Part shown: positions 19,139 through 28,240 of the stretch, in pieces | Position numbering within the stretch: position 1 is the first letter of the stretch | Layout: each line of letters begins with the position of its first letter | Source: Bacteroidota bacterium | Lineage (GTDB): Bacteria; Bacteroidota; Bacteroidia; Chitinophagales; Chitinophagaceae | NCBI GenBank assembly: GCA_028876495.1 | Contig: JAGWRO010000091.1 | Location: 98,141-162,140 of the forward strand | DNA length: 64,000 nt | Direction of reading: 5' to 3' | The notes under the pieces: generated by a model | Database searches by the model: none | Seen by the model: the letters and a program-made list of their open reading frames with translations, nothing else | Told to the model about the DNA's origin: nothing | Program-made: the position numbers and the translations under genes

Positions 19139-19807
19139 TTGATTTCGCCTTCAACAATTTCTTTTCTAAAATCATTAAAAAAGAATAACAACAAACCTTG
19201 GTTTGATAATAACAGGGAAAAATATCTTGGCGCAAAAAATAATTTTGAAGAATTTGTTGAAGAACTTTTGCAAAAAATGGTTTTGATTGATGAGGACATT
19301 AAAGGCCTCTCCGCAAAAAATTGCTGCTTCCGGATTAACCGCGATATCCGTTTTTCTAAAAACAAAACCCCTTACAAAATCAACCTGAGCGCCTATTTCA
19401 GCAAGGGAGGGAAAAAATCTATTTATGCAGGCTATTACTTTCATCTTCAGCCAGGAGGAAACAGCTTTGTGGGCGGTGGTTTATGGCATCCTGAAGCAGC
19501 TGAGTTGAAAAAACTTAGACAGGAACTTGATTATTGTTTTCCTGAATTTAAAAAGATACTCAACGCGCCATCTTTTAAAAAAAATTATGGCGAACTTCAA
19601 AAAGACGAAAGTCAAATGCTGGTGAATGTACCTAAAGGATACGATAAAGAAAATCCCGCAACTGATTTTTTAAAAATGAAAAGTTTTGTAGCCACAAAAA
19701 ATATTCCCGATGCTGATCTGCTGAGTCCAAAACTGGGTAATGAAATCATTCAATCATTCAAAGCCTTACTGCCTTTGGTAAAGTTTATAAATCGTTCTTT
19801 TGAATAA
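19139..19807 (+). CDS. DUF2461 domain-containing protein
   Basis: This 222-residue protein matches DUF2461 (TIGR02453): FLKSLKKNNNKPWFDNNR near the N-terminus, then FRINRDIRFSKNKTPYK and a GG.W.PE.AEL block. The function of the family is unknown. No ATG is available; TTG at 19139 gives the family's usual N-terminus. The frame is the same as that of the preceding HNH-like gene, separated by one TAA and ten codons. Confidence 0.8.
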   Translation: MISPSTISFLKSLKKNNNKPWFDNNREKYLGAKNNFEEFVEELLQKMVLIDEDIKGLSAKNCCFRINRDIRFSKNKTPYKINLSAYFSKGGKKSIYAGYYFHLQPGGNSFVGGGLWHPEAAELKKLRQELDYCFPEFKKILNAPSFKKNYGELQKDESQMLVNVPKGYDKENPATDFLKMKSFVATKNIPDADLLSPKLGNEIIQSFKALLPLVKFINRSFE

Positions 19808-19889
19808 CCAAATTTCTTAAGCACAGCAAACAAACAAAAAAACCATTTTTTTATTTGTCAAAATGGGGTTTTTAAATCAAATATTTTTT

Positions 19890-20852
19890 TTAAATATTCG
19901 TACTTTTTAAGGGACGTGGAAGATGTACCTCAAAATTCATTTCCTTCTTATCACGCAAAACTTTGATTTTAAAATCTCTTCCATGATCTGCACTATGAAT
20001 TTTTGACATTACGTTATCTACGTCATTTATCTTTTCGCCATTCATTTCTGTAATGATATCACCTTCTTTCAATCCTGCTTTGTCCGCCGGTGAACCCGGA
20101 AGAACATTTTGCACTTTAACGCCGTTACTATCCTCTGTATCCTGAATTTGCAAACCAATACGAGGGCGATTATTATTAAAATTGAAATTAAAATCCTGAG
20201 GTGGCATCGGCATCATCCGGAAATGGTAATTGTTTCCATTTCCAAAACCATTCATTAAATCCTGGTTGGGCTCCATGTTTAAATCGTTAGACATCGCGGG
20301 CGTTTTACTCAATTCAACTTTTACTGATTTTTTCTTCCCATCACGCAGGTAATTGATCGTTACTTTATCACCCGGTTTATAAGCCTGAATTGCATTTCTT
20401 AATTCTTCAGGAGTCTTTATTTCTTTATCACCGACTTTTGTTATAATATCGCCTTTTTGCAAACCTGCTTTTTTTGCGCTGCTGCTATCAAGAACGCTAT
20501 TAACAACCACACCTTTTTCTGTTTTTGCTGTATACACTCCAAGGAAAGCAGCATCAGGATTATTATTCAACATAAATGCGCGTGGTTGTCTGAAAAAATT
20601 TCTCCCATCTGCACCACCCATAAAATTTCTTTTCATAATAGTAACATCCCCATTATAATCGGAAAGAGGTTGCCCGTTTACCGTTACTACATTACTATCA
20701 ATTTCGATTATTGTTTTTCCAGAATCGGAAGGGGTTTTGCGAATAATGATCTCTTCGTTCTTTCTGATCTGTGGCTTTTGTTGTGAAAAACCATTGAAGG
20801 CAATCATTGCACAACAAACGGTAAAAATTGCCGGTAAAAAATTTGTTTTCAT
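19890..20852 (-). CDS. Periplasmic protein with two PDZ domains
   Basis: The start chosen is ATG 20852, which gives a signal peptide (MKTNFLPAIFTVCCAMIAFN); the longer frame to 20930 adds 26 unconvincing residues. After the signal come a linker and two PDZ domains. Each has the carboxylate-binding pattern followed by SxAxKAGLQKGDII or SPADKAGLKEGDII. No protease catalytic triad is visible, unlike DegP/HtrA. It is probably an adaptor or chaperone in the envelope. It lies downstream of alaS on the same strand. Confidence 0.8.
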   Translation of the reverse strand: MKTNFLPAIFTVCCAMIAFNGFSQQKPQIRKNEEIIIRKTPSDSGKTIIEIDSNVVTVNGQPLSDYNGDVTIMKRNFMGGADGRNFFRQPRAFMLNNNPDAAFLGVYTAKTEKGVVVNSVLDSSSAKKAGLQKGDIITKVGDKEIKTPEELRNAIQAYKPGDKVTINYLRDGKKKSVKVELSKTPAMSNDLNMEPNQDLMNGFGNGNNYHFRMMPMPPQDFNFNFNNNRPRIGLQIQDTEDSNGVKVQNVLPGSPADKAGLKEGDIITEMNGEKINDVDNVMSKIHSADHGRDFKIKVLRDKKEMNFEVHLPRPLKSTNI

Positions 20853-20976
20853 TTTATTGCGTTTTAAAATAATAAATTTTTGTAGGCTCAAATTAAAACG
20901 CACAAAATAAAAAACAAGATTTTTATGCAATTAATAATTTAACGTTAACATAAAATTGCTTCCCAGGTTATAATCC

Positions 20977-23910
20977 TTACAAAAGTGACTTTACACTTTC
21001 AATCACTTGATTCAATTTGTATATATCCTGTCCGCCTGCTGAAGCTAATGTTTTTTGACCGCCACCACCGCCTTTTATCAGCGGGGCAACCAGCTCTTTA
21101 ATTATTTTAACTGCATCTGTTTTTTTGGAAGAAATAAAATTTTCATCCGCTGCCACCACCACATTTGCCTTGTCATCTATAGTTGCACACAAGACAATTA
21201 AATAGTTTTCCAGATCTTCTTTTAAAAGGGGAATTAATTTTTTTAAAGCATCTGCATTTGTAACCGGCACCATCGCTCCTATAAATTGTATTCCATTTAT
21301 TAAAACAGAATTCTTCCTTAATTGTTCGTTTACTGTGCCAAGGATTTGAAGTTCCAGTTGATCTACCTGCTTATTTAATTTTTCTTTTTCCAGCAACAAA
21401 TTTTCCAATGCTTTCCGGCTGTCTTTAGGATTTTTTAATTGCTCTTTTAAAGAATTCAATTCTTCCAATTCTTGATTGATAAAATCTTCAGCAGCTTTTC
21501 CGCTAACCGCTTCAACACGACGCAAACCTGCACCAACCGCAGTTTCTGTAGTTATTTTGAAGATTCCTAACTCGCCGGTATTTCCTACATGCGTGCCGCC
21601 ACAAAGTTCAATTGAATAATTTGAATCCATCGTAACCAATCTAACCATATCTCCATACTTTTCTCCAAAAAGCGCCATGGCTCCGGTTTTCATTGCTTCT
21701 TCCTTTGGCATTTGCCTGATCACCACAGGAATATTTTCTCTTATTTTTTCATTGACGATTGCTTCTACTTTTTCGATTTCTTCTTTTGTCATTTTGCTGA
21801 AATGAGAAAAATCAAAACGCAGGTAATCTTCATTTACCAAACTTCCCTTTTGCTGAACGTGTGTTCCCAAAACTTTCCTTAATGCAGCGTGCATTAAATG
21901 TGTGGCACTGTGATGCACTGCCGTTTTATTTCGTTTTTCCACATCAACTTTTGCAACAACTTTCGACGAAATATCTGAAGGAAGTTTTTCGGTAAAATGT
22001 AAAATCAGTTCGTTTTCTTTTTTGGTATTTATAACCGGAATTCTTTCCTCTTCAAAAATCAATTCTCCTGTATCCCCCACCTGGCCGCCACTTTCAGCAT
22101 AAAAAGGCGTTGTATTTAAAACCAGTTGAAATACCTCTTTCCCTTTGGTTTTGGTTTTCCGGTATCTTACAACTTTACTTTCCGTCTCAAGTAGTTGATA
22201 TCCAACAAAACCAGATCCAGCATTTTCATTAATTATAATCCAATCTTCGGTATCAACAATTGATGCTGAACGAGAACGCTTTTTTTGTTGCTGAAGTTCT
22301 ATGTTAAATCCTTCTTCATCAACCTTTGCGTATAATTCCTTAGCCATTAATTTGGTTAAATCAATAGGAAAGCCATAAGTATCCTGCAATTTAAAAGCTA
22401 GTGGACCACTTATTAATTTTGAAAATTTAGCTTCATTAGCGAGAAGTTCATATATTTTTTCAACCTGTGGATTATTAGCATAGATATCCCTTATATTTTG
22501 AAATGATTCTAGAGCTTTCTGAATAGCATCGAAGCTCTTTTTAAATTCAAGGGTTTTATTAAGATGCTTTTGGTACTGCTCAAATCTTTTATGAATTTCC
22601 AAAATCGGCTGAAAACTATTTTGTAAATCAATTATTTGTTGTAATGAACTTTTTGATTCAATTATAGGGCTTATTGCATTTTTATAAGTTTCAGCTAAAC
22701 TTCCCGTAGCTCGAAGGATATTGTTTTCTAATACTTCATCAAAAAGTTTAGTACCACTACCAAGAGTCTTTAAAAAAGATTCTTCTTCCTCTTTTATCAC
22801 TTTTGCAACAAAATCCTTTTGCTTTTCCAAATCAGGAAAAACATTTTTAAATTGATTGGCGATCAATGGAACCAATTTATAAAGCAATGGCTCTTTTACA
22901 TCAAGATAAGAAAAATAATATCTAACTGCTCTTCTTAAAATTCTTCTTATAACATAGCCTGCGCCAGTGTTTGAAGGCAACTGGCCATCAGCGATAGGAA
23001 AAGCAATTGCACGGATGTGATCAGCTATTACACGAAAAGCAATCGCCTCTTTTGAATCAGAGTAATCATAATTTTTTCCGGCTATTTTTTCAATTTCAGC
23101 AATTGTTCCCGTAAAAATATCGGTATCGTAATTGCTTTTTTTATTTTGTAAAACGCGTACCAATCTTTCAAAACCCATTCCAGTGTCAACATGTTTTGCC
23201 GGCAACAATTCTAATGATCCGTCTTTTTTGCGATTGTATTGAATGAAAACCACATTCCATATTTCAATTACCTGCGGATTGTCTTTATTGATCAGTTCTT
23301 TACCTGGAATCATTTTTTTTTCTTCTTCACTTCTGCAATCCACATGAATTTCAGTAGAAGGGCCACATGGACCGGTATCGCCCATTTCCCAAAAATTATC
23401 TTTTTTATTTCCAAAAATAATTTTGTCTTCAGCAACCCACTTTTTCCAAAAGTTCAATGATTCATCATCGCGTGGTAAACCTTCCTTTTCATCACCTTCA
23501 AAAACAGAAACATATAAATTGCTTTCGTTAATCTTATAAATTTTGGTAAGTAATTCCCATGCCCAGGCAATAGCATTTTCTTTAAAATAGGGTGGCGGAT
23601 CACCTACGGCATTTCCAAAACTCCAGTTGCCCAGCATTTCAAACATCGTGTGATGATACGTATCAACACCCACTTCTTCAAGGTCATTATGTTTACCACT
23701 TACGCGCAAACATTTTTGGGTATCGGCAACACGCGAATAAGGCGCCGGTTTGTTACCCAAAAAAAATTCTTTAAACTGGTTCATTCCGGCATTGGTAAAA
23801 AGCAATGTCGGGTCGTTTTTAATTACGATAGGCGCAGATGGAACAATTTGGTGCCCTTTGTTTTTAAAAAAATCAAGAAAATGTTGTCTTATTTCTGCAC
23901 TGTTCATCAT
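20977..23910 (-). CDS. alaS: Alanyl-tRNA synthetase with a large internal insertion
   Basis: The protein has 977 residues, about 100 more than typical AlaRS. The catalytic N-terminus is intact (LFTNAGMNQFK, GDTGPCGPSTEIH). The editing-domain zinc site is present (H667, H671, C770, H774 in HHSATH and CGGTH), as is the C-terminal glycine-rich motif IKGGGGGQKTLASAGG. Between FLKTLGSGTKLFDEVL and ISGPLAFKLQDTYGFPIDLT, where normal enzymes have 10-15 residues, there are about 107 extra residues (394-500) of coiled-coil-like sequence. MM at the N-terminus leaves the start at 23910 or 23907. A TAnnTTTG promoter lies at 23987-23994. Confidence 0.97.
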   Translation of the reverse strand: MMNSAEIRQHFLDFFKNKGHQIVPSAPIVIKNDPTLLFTNAGMNQFKEFFLGNKPAPYSRVADTQKCLRVSGKHNDLEEVGVDTYHHTMFEMLGNWSFGNAVGDPPPYFKENAIAWAWELLTKIYKINESNLYVSVFEGDEKEGLPRDDESLNFWKKWVAEDKIIFGNKKDNFWEMGDTGPCGPSTEIHVDCRSEEEKKMIPGKELINKDNPQVIEIWNVVFIQYNRKKDGSLELLPAKHVDTGMGFERLVRVLQNKKSNYDTDIFTGTIAEIEKIAGKNYDYSDSKEAIAFRVIADHIRAIAFPIADGQLPSNTGAGYVIRRILRRAVRYYFSYLDVKEPLLYKLVPLIANQFKNVFPDLEKQKDFVAKVIKEEEESFLKTLGSGTKLFDEVLENNILRATGSLAETYKNAISPIIESKSSLQQIIDLQNSFQPILEIHKRFEQYQKHLNKTLEFKKSFDAIQKALESFQNIRDIYANNPQVEKIYELLANEAKFSKLISGPLAFKLQDTYGFPIDLTKLMAKELYAKVDEEGFNIELQQQKKRSRSASIVDTEDWIIINENAGSGFVGYQLLETESKVVRYRKTKTKGKEVFQLVLNTTPFYAESGGQVGDTGELIFEEERIPVINTKKENELILHFTEKLPSDISSKVVAKVDVEKRNKTAVHHSATHLMHAALRKVLGTHVQQKGSLVNEDYLRFDFSHFSKMTKEEIEKVEAIVNEKIRENIPVVIRQMPKEEAMKTGAMALFGEKYGDMVRLVTMDSNYSIELCGGTHVGNTGELGIFKITTETAVGAGLRRVEAVSGKAAEDFINQELEELNSLKEQLKNPKDSRKALENLLLEKEKLNKQVDQLELQILGTVNEQLRKNSVLINGIQFIGAMVPVTNADALKKLIPLLKEDLENYLIVLCATIDDKANVVVAADENFISSKKTDAVKIIKELVAPLIKGGGGGQKTLASAGGQDIYKLNQVIESVKSLL

Positions 23911-23952
23911 AAAGCTTTCTGAATTTTAAGATCAGTTTGTCTCTTAAGAAGT

Positions 23953-23960
23953 TATCTTTG
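23953..23960 (+). promoter_or_regulatory. -7 promoter element TATCTTTG for the MerR-type gene
   Basis: This is an exact TAnnTTTG match, 86 nt upstream of the ATG at 24047. It overlaps the leader transcribed from the opposing alaS promoter. Confidence 0.5.
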
Positions 23961-23986
23961 TTTAGATAAAAAATTATTTAACGGGG

Positions 23987-23994
23987 CAAAGGTA
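23987..23994 (-). promoter_or_regulatory. -7 promoter element TACCTTTG for alaS
   Basis: Exact TAnnTTTG on the minus strand (CAAAGGTA on plus), about 77 nt upstream of the alaS start. Confidence 0.6.
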
Positions 23995-24046
23995 TTTGCT
24001 TTAAAGGCATTTACAAACAGAACGTTTTTTAAATACAGTATGTATT

Positions 24047-24571
24047 ATGGCACTTAGTCAAATCAATTTTTCTTTTGATGATGATTCAACCCCAAAAAAT
24101 GAATCGAAAGAATCAGTAAAGCAAACCCCGCCTGCCGGTAAAAACACTTTAGCCGAAATTCGGGCAGGAATTAAGCCAAAATCAAAACGGGGACGAAAAA
24201 GTTTGAAAGAATACAATGCAGAGCCGGATGTCATCACTGTTCCGGCTGATGATATTCTTTTTCAAAAACAATACTATTCTATCGGCAATGTTGCTCTGAT
24301 GTTTAAAGAAAATACTTCCCTGATAAGATACTGGGAAAAGGAATTTTCTATTTTAAAGCCGAAAAAAAACAAAAAAGGCGACCGGTTTTTCAGGCCTGAG
24401 GATATAAAAAATCTAAAAATGATCTATCATTTATTGCGCGAAAGAAAGTATACAATCGAAGGCGCAAAGGAATTTATCAGGAATAATAGGGCAGCAGGAG
24501 AAAAACATGAAATGATAGAATCATTGGAAAAAGTAAAATTGTTTTTACTTGAATTAAAAAATAACTTGTGA
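24047..24571 (+). CDS. MerR family transcriptional regulator
   Basis: This 174-residue protein has a disordered, basic N-terminus (about 1-75, with KSKRGRKSLKEYN) followed by a MerR winged-helix domain: YYSIGNVALMFKENTSLIRYWEKEF and RFFRPEDIKNLKMIYHLL. There is no long C-terminal effector domain. The short form is widespread in Bacteroidota near housekeeping genes. Its target is unknown. It is divergent from alaS. Confidence 0.85.
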   Translation: MALSQINFSFDDDSTPKNESKESVKQTPPAGKNTLAEIRAGIKPKSKRGRKSLKEYNAEPDVITVPADDILFQKQYYSIGNVALMFKENTSLIRYWEKEFSILKPKKNKKGDRFFRPEDIKNLKMIYHLLRERKYTIEGAKEFIRNNRAAGEKHEMIESLEKVKLFLLELKNNL

Positions 24572-24644
24572 TCGAAAACCGTTATTGAATTGAAAAAATT
24601 TCCTATTTCACAATTCTTATATTTTCAGAAAGACTTCTATGCAC

Positions 24645-24652
24645 TAACTTTG
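24645..24652 (+). promoter_or_regulatory. -7 promoter element TAACTTTG for korB
   Basis: Exact TAnnTTTG, 18 nt upstream of the korB ATG. The korA gene has the same element at nearly the same distance. Confidence 0.65.
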
Positions 24653-24670
24653 TTATTCTAATTTATCAAA

Positions 24671-25708
24671 ATGACCGACATTGCTATTGCTCCTCAGAAA
24701 CTAACTTCAAAAGATTTTATTACCGACCAGGAAGTTCGGTGGTGCCCCGGGTGTGGAGATTATTCCATTTTGGCCCAGGTGCAAAAAGTATTTCCAACGT
24801 TAGGAATTCCGAAGGAAAATTTTGTAATTATTTCCGGAATAGGCTGTAGCAGCCGTTTTCCTTATTACATGAATACGTATGGAATGCACAGTATTCACGG
24901 GCGTGCCACTGCCATTGCCAGTGGGCTAAAGGCAAGCCGCCCGGAACTGAGTGTATGGATCGTAACAGGTGACGGTGATTCATTAAGCATCGGCGGAAAC
25001 CATACCATACATTTACTTCGCCGCAATTTTGATGTAAATGTGTTGCTCTTTAATAACGAAATTTACGGATTAACAAAAGGGCAATATTCTCCTACCAGTG
25101 AACAAAGAAAAATCACTAAAAGTTCTCCTCTTGGAAGCATTGATCATCCTTTTAACCCGGCAGCTTTAGCCTTAGGCGCCGATGCAACTTTTGTTGCAAG
25201 AACGATGGACAGAGACCCGAAACATTTACAGGAAATGTTGTTACGCTCTGCTCATCACAAAGGATCTTCTTTTCTCGAAATCTATCAAAACTGTAACATT
25301 TTTAATGACGGTACATTTGAACTTTACACCGATAAAAAAACAAAACCGGAAGAAACAATTTTTCTTCTACAAGGCGAACCTTTGGTTTTTGGTGCAGAAA
25401 GAAATAAAGGAATAAGATTAAATGGATTGAGGCCTGAGGTGGTAGAATTGAATGGAGCTATAAGTGAAAACGATCTTTGGATCCATGATGAAAAAGATTT
25501 TTACAAAGCGCAAATACTTACAAGAATTTTTGAAAATCCAAGATCTTCAGAACATCATTTCCCAAGGCCATTTGGTGTTTTTTATGAAACAGAAAGGCCA
25601 TGCTATGAAGAAGTATTATCAAAACAAGTTGACAACGCTAAAGCGAAAACTACAGCTGATTTAGATAAATTATTGCGCGGCAAAGAAGTGTGGACGATAC
25701 AGGAATAA
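24671..25708 (+). CDS. korB: 2-oxoacid:ferredoxin oxidoreductase, beta subunit
   Basis: The protein has 345 residues. It carries the TPP-binding half of the enzyme (GDGDSLSIGGNH and NNEIYGLTKGQYSPTS) and the WCPGCGD cysteine pair plus further cysteines expected to hold a 4Fe-4S cluster. With the alpha subunit it oxidatively decarboxylates a 2-oxoacid (probably 2-oxoglutarate) to acyl-CoA, reducing ferredoxin. The matching alpha gene is not adjacent but 26 kb away at 52087-53931, on the opposite strand. Confidence 0.93.
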   Translation: MTDIAIAPQKLTSKDFITDQEVRWCPGCGDYSILAQVQKVFPTLGIPKENFVIISGIGCSSRFPYYMNTYGMHSIHGRATAIASGLKASRPELSVWIVTGDGDSLSIGGNHTIHLLRRNFDVNVLLFNNEIYGLTKGQYSPTSEQRKITKSSPLGSIDHPFNPAALALGADATFVARTMDRDPKHLQEMLLRSAHHKGSSFLEIYQNCNIFNDGTFELYTDKKTKPEETIFLLQGEPLVFGAERNKGIRLNGLRPEVVELNGAISENDLWIHDEKDFYKAQILTRIFENPRSSEHHFPRPFGVFYETERPCYEEVLSKQVDNAKAKTTADLDKLLRGKEVWTIQE

Positions 25709-25714
25709 TCAGTC

Positions 25715-25960
25715 TTAATTTTTGTTATTCAAAAAAACAAAAGGCTTTAAGATTTTATTCCCTAAAGTTTCACGTACTAATTTTTTGTTCGAAGAAATTT
25801 TATATTTATTTATATTAATAACCTCGTAAACTGTTACCAGGTTATCAATTTTTTCAACATAAAAAAGAAGTTCATGAAGTAGTTCTACTTCATGCTCAAT
25901 TGCTTGGGGATTAGATTTTTCTTTGAACAATACCAAAAGATCTCTATTGAATTTGTCCAT
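25715..25960 (-). CDS. Small hypothetical protein (81 aa)
   Basis: The frame is intact from ATG 25960. The protein is acidic and helical at the start (MDKFNRDLLVLFKEKS) and has no recognisable domain, signal or membrane span. It lies 12 nt after a 41-codon lipoprotein gene on the same strand and converges on korB with only 6 nt between stops. It could be a real minor gene; I do not recognise the family. Confidence 0.5.
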   Translation of the reverse strand: MDKFNRDLLVLFKEKSNPQAIEHEVELLHELLFYVEKIDNLVTVYEVININKYKISSNKKLVRETLGNKILKPFVFLNNKN

Positions 25961-25972
25961 TTTGATTGGTTT

Positions 25973-26098
25973 TTAATAGCCTACCATGTTACTATTACAT
26001 TCACATCCTGTTTTGCTCTTGCGTGAAGCACTGCAACTCATTGCAACAACGGAGAGAATAACTAATAATATTAACAAGGCGCGGTTTACGTTTTTCAT
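25973..26098 (-). CDS. Tiny lipoprotein (41 aa)
   Basis: ATG 26098 to TAA 25973 encodes 41 residues: a basic start, a hydrophobic stretch and a lipobox-like VAMSC with the cysteine at position 22, then a polar tail rich in Ser, Lys and Cys (GCECNSNMVGY). It has the full layout of a short Bacteroidota lipoprotein and is too small for standard gene finders. Its function is unknown. Confidence 0.55.
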   Translation of the reverse strand: MKNVNRALLILLVILSVVAMSCSASRKSKTGCECNSNMVGY

Positions 26099-26221
26099 TA
26101 AAATATTTCGATTATTAATTATTAATAAATGCCAATGAGGTATTAGCAATAATAACTCAATCCATTTAAAAATTCATAACACCAAATTAAACTATTTTCA
26201 CCAATAAATATTGTAATTTTT

Positions 26222-27346
26222 TTGAAAAAAAGTAAAAAATTTACTATTAAAAAGCAAAATCCGCGTGTTTTGGTGGCACCGCTCGATTGGGGTTTAGGGC
26301 ACTCAACCCGTTGTATTCCAATTATTAAAGAGCTGATTTTACTGGGTTGCGACGTCTATATTGTAGCTGATAAAAAAACTTTTTCTCTCCTAAAAAAAGA
26401 GTTCCCTGGCACAGTATTTTTACGGTACAAAGGTTATGAAATTGAGTACAGTCGTCAAAAAAGCTTCTTTTCGCTTAAACTAATTTTGCAAGCCCCAAAA
26501 ATTATTCTTAGAATTATTCAGGAAAAAAGATGGTTAAAAAAGGTGATTAAAAGATATTCAATTGACGCAGTAATATCTGATAACCGCTTTGGAATGTATC
26601 ATAAAAATTTTCCTTCAATTTACATAACGCACCAACTTTTTATTAAGACAGGCAATAAATTTAGTGAAGGAATTGCACAAAAAATCCATTATCATTTTAT
26701 AAAAAAATATTCTTGCTGCTGGGTGCCCGATGAGGGCAAAGATGGACTCGCCGGTGAACTTTCTCATCCCAAAAAAATGCCCGGAAATGTTATTTATATA
26801 GGGCCCGTTTCACGGTTTGACAAAATCCCCGATATGGAAAAGGTTTATGATTTGCTCATTATCATTTCAGGACCTGAACCTCAGCGAACTATTTTTGAAA
26901 ACAACATTCTTGAGCAATTAAAAACCGTTGACGGAAATATTTATTTGATTCGCGGTCTTCCTGAAGAAAGTGAGCCACCGGAAAATTTTAAAAACATAAC
27001 CATAAAAAATCACCTGCCGGCAAATGAATTAAATGAAGTTTTTGCCATGTCGAAAGTGGTGATATGCAGAAGTGGTTACACTTCGGTTATGGATTTGACA
27101 GCTTTACAAAAAAAAGCCATTTTAATTCCAACTCCCGGTCAAACCGAACAGGAATATCTTGCAAAATACTTGATGGAGAAGGGATTCTTCTTTTCAGAAA
27201 AACAAAACAATTTCTCAATTAAACAATCCTTGAAAAAGGCAGCCACTTTTCATTTTAAAAAATTAGATTTTCCGAAAGGGGAATATAAAAAAACAGTGGC
27301 TGAGTTTGTAAACTCCTTAAAATTCAAGAATGATCCAACTCATTGA
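26222..27346 (+). CDS. GT28/MurG-like glycosyltransferase
   Basis: This 374-residue protein has two Rossmann-like halves. The N-terminus carries VLVAPLDWGLGHSTR, the acceptor-side glycine loop. The C-terminus carries CRSGYTSVMDL and PTPGQTEQEYLA, matching the UDP-sugar-binding end of GT28 enzymes. No membrane span is seen, so it would act at the cytoplasmic face of the membrane. No ATG precedes the conserved region; TTG at 26222 is the likely start. The sugar and acceptor are unknown. Confidence 0.8.
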   Translation: MKKSKKFTIKKQNPRVLVAPLDWGLGHSTRCIPIIKELILLGCDVYIVADKKTFSLLKKEFPGTVFLRYKGYEIEYSRQKSFFSLKLILQAPKIILRIIQEKRWLKKVIKRYSIDAVISDNRFGMYHKNFPSIYITHQLFIKTGNKFSEGIAQKIHYHFIKKYSCCWVPDEGKDGLAGELSHPKKMPGNVIYIGPVSRFDKIPDMEKVYDLLIIISGPEPQRTIFENNILEQLKTVDGNIYLIRGLPEESEPPENFKNITIKNHLPANELNEVFAMSKVVICRSGYTSVMDLTALQKKAILIPTPGQTEQEYLAKYLMEKGFFFSEKQNNFSIKQSLKKAATFHFKKLDFPKGEYKKTVAEFVNSLKFKNDPTH

Positions 27347-27448
27347 GGAAATAAAAATCCGGGATATTAGTTGGTTTACTACCGCCTTATTATCTTCTAA
27401 AACAAAATCCTTTTAGTTGTTTCTTCACTGTAAGTGTTTGGTATCTTG

Positions 27449-27925
27449 TCAGTCATCTTCTTCGCTTACGCGTACACTTCTGTTGAAACTTTCAGAAAGA
27501 GAAATCAATGTTTCTGTGCGTTCAATTCCTTTAATTTTTTGTAAATTATCATGAAGTACCCGACGCAGTTGGCTAATATCTTTACAAACAATTTCAAGAT
27601 ACATGCTATAGTTGCCGGTAGTGTAATTAAGCCTTATAATTTCAGGAATTTTTTCCAGCTCAGTGGCTACTACATCATAAAGCGAGCTTTTTTCAAGAAA
27701 AATTCCAACAAATGCAGTAATATCATAGCCAAGAAGGCCTAAGTTTACTTTTAATTTTTTACCTTTAACAATACCAAGTTCTTCCAACTTTTTTATTCGA
27801 ACATGAATGGTGCCACCACTTACAAAAAGTTTTTTACCTAATTCAGCATAAGGCATTTCTGCATTTTCGAGCATTTCCTGGATTATCTTTAAATCCAATT
27901 TGTCAATATTAAATTTGGTAGCCAT
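27449..27925 (-). CDS. Lrp/AsnC family transcriptional regulator
   Basis: The protein has 158 residues: an N-terminal winged helix (LDLKIIQEMLENAEMPYAEL, VSGGTIHVRIKKLEELGI) and a C-terminal RAM ligand-binding domain (YDITAFVGIFLEKSS, TGNYSMYLEIVCKD). It probably regulates amino-acid metabolism in response to an amino acid. Upstream, across about 110 nt, is the promoter of the unusual tRNA-like RNA, transcribed in the opposite direction. Confidence 0.92.
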   Translation of the reverse strand: MATKFNIDKLDLKIIQEMLENAEMPYAELGKKLFVSGGTIHVRIKKLEELGIVKGKKLKVNLGLLGYDITAFVGIFLEKSSLYDVVATELEKIPEIIRLNYTTGNYSMYLEIVCKDISQLRRVLHDNLQKIKGIERTETLISLSESFNRSVRVSEEDD

Positions 27926-28034
27926 AAATTGTTTTTTATTTTAGATATATCATACGAAAATAGTACATTAATTGAATATTTTCTATATTTATTTGATTAT
28001 TATTAAAAAACTTTTCTATTTAGTTCGATAATAT

Positions 28035-28042
28035 TAGATTTG
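28035..28042 (+). promoter_or_regulatory. -7 promoter element TAGATTTG of the tRNA-like RNA
   Basis: Exact TAnnTTTG, 22 nt before the first acceptor-stem base of the RNA at 28065. The tRNA-Asn gene in this window has the same element at a similar distance. I see no clear -33 TTG at the usual spacing. Confidence 0.6.
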
Positions 28043-28064
28043 CACTATATTAGTTCTTAAACAT

Positions 28065-28234
28065 TGTGGGGTGATGAAATTTTTGGCAGACATGCCCTCT
28101 TGTCTCGGGGGTGAGGATCACAGGATAAACATAGCATAGAGCCGTCCGGATGAAAATTCAGACGACCAGGGTCGACCACTCAACTTTGTGCTACGGCCAA
28201 CTGCCTCGTGAAGGTTCGAGCCCTTCCCCTACAG
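28065..28234 (+). ncRNA. Class II tRNA-like RNA with about 87 nt inserted in its variable arm
   Basis: The RNA folds as a tRNA. The acceptor stem is 28065-28071 with 28227-28233. U8 is at 28072. The D stem ATG/CAT (28074-28076, 28091-28093) has A14 at 28077 and G18G19 at 28085-28086. The anticodon stem is CCCTC/GGGGG (28095-28099, 28107-28111) with U33 at 28101. The variable-arm stem is GAGG (28113-28116) with CCTC (28204-28207). The T stem is GAAGG/CCTTC with loop TTCGAGC (28215-28221). The D and T arms look leucine-like, but the loop TTGTCTC gives anticodon GUC with U37, and the discriminator is G. Positions 28117-28203 are extra and form their own helices (GCCGT/ACGGC; CGAC/GTCG). No CCA is encoded. 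Confidence 0.7.
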
Positions 28235-28240
28235 CATTTT

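Noticed and set aside
28100..28203. Group I intron in a tRNA-Leu gene
   Set aside because: The anticodon loop is uninterrupted and the extra 87 nt lie in the variable arm. They are too short and lack recognisable group I core motifs.
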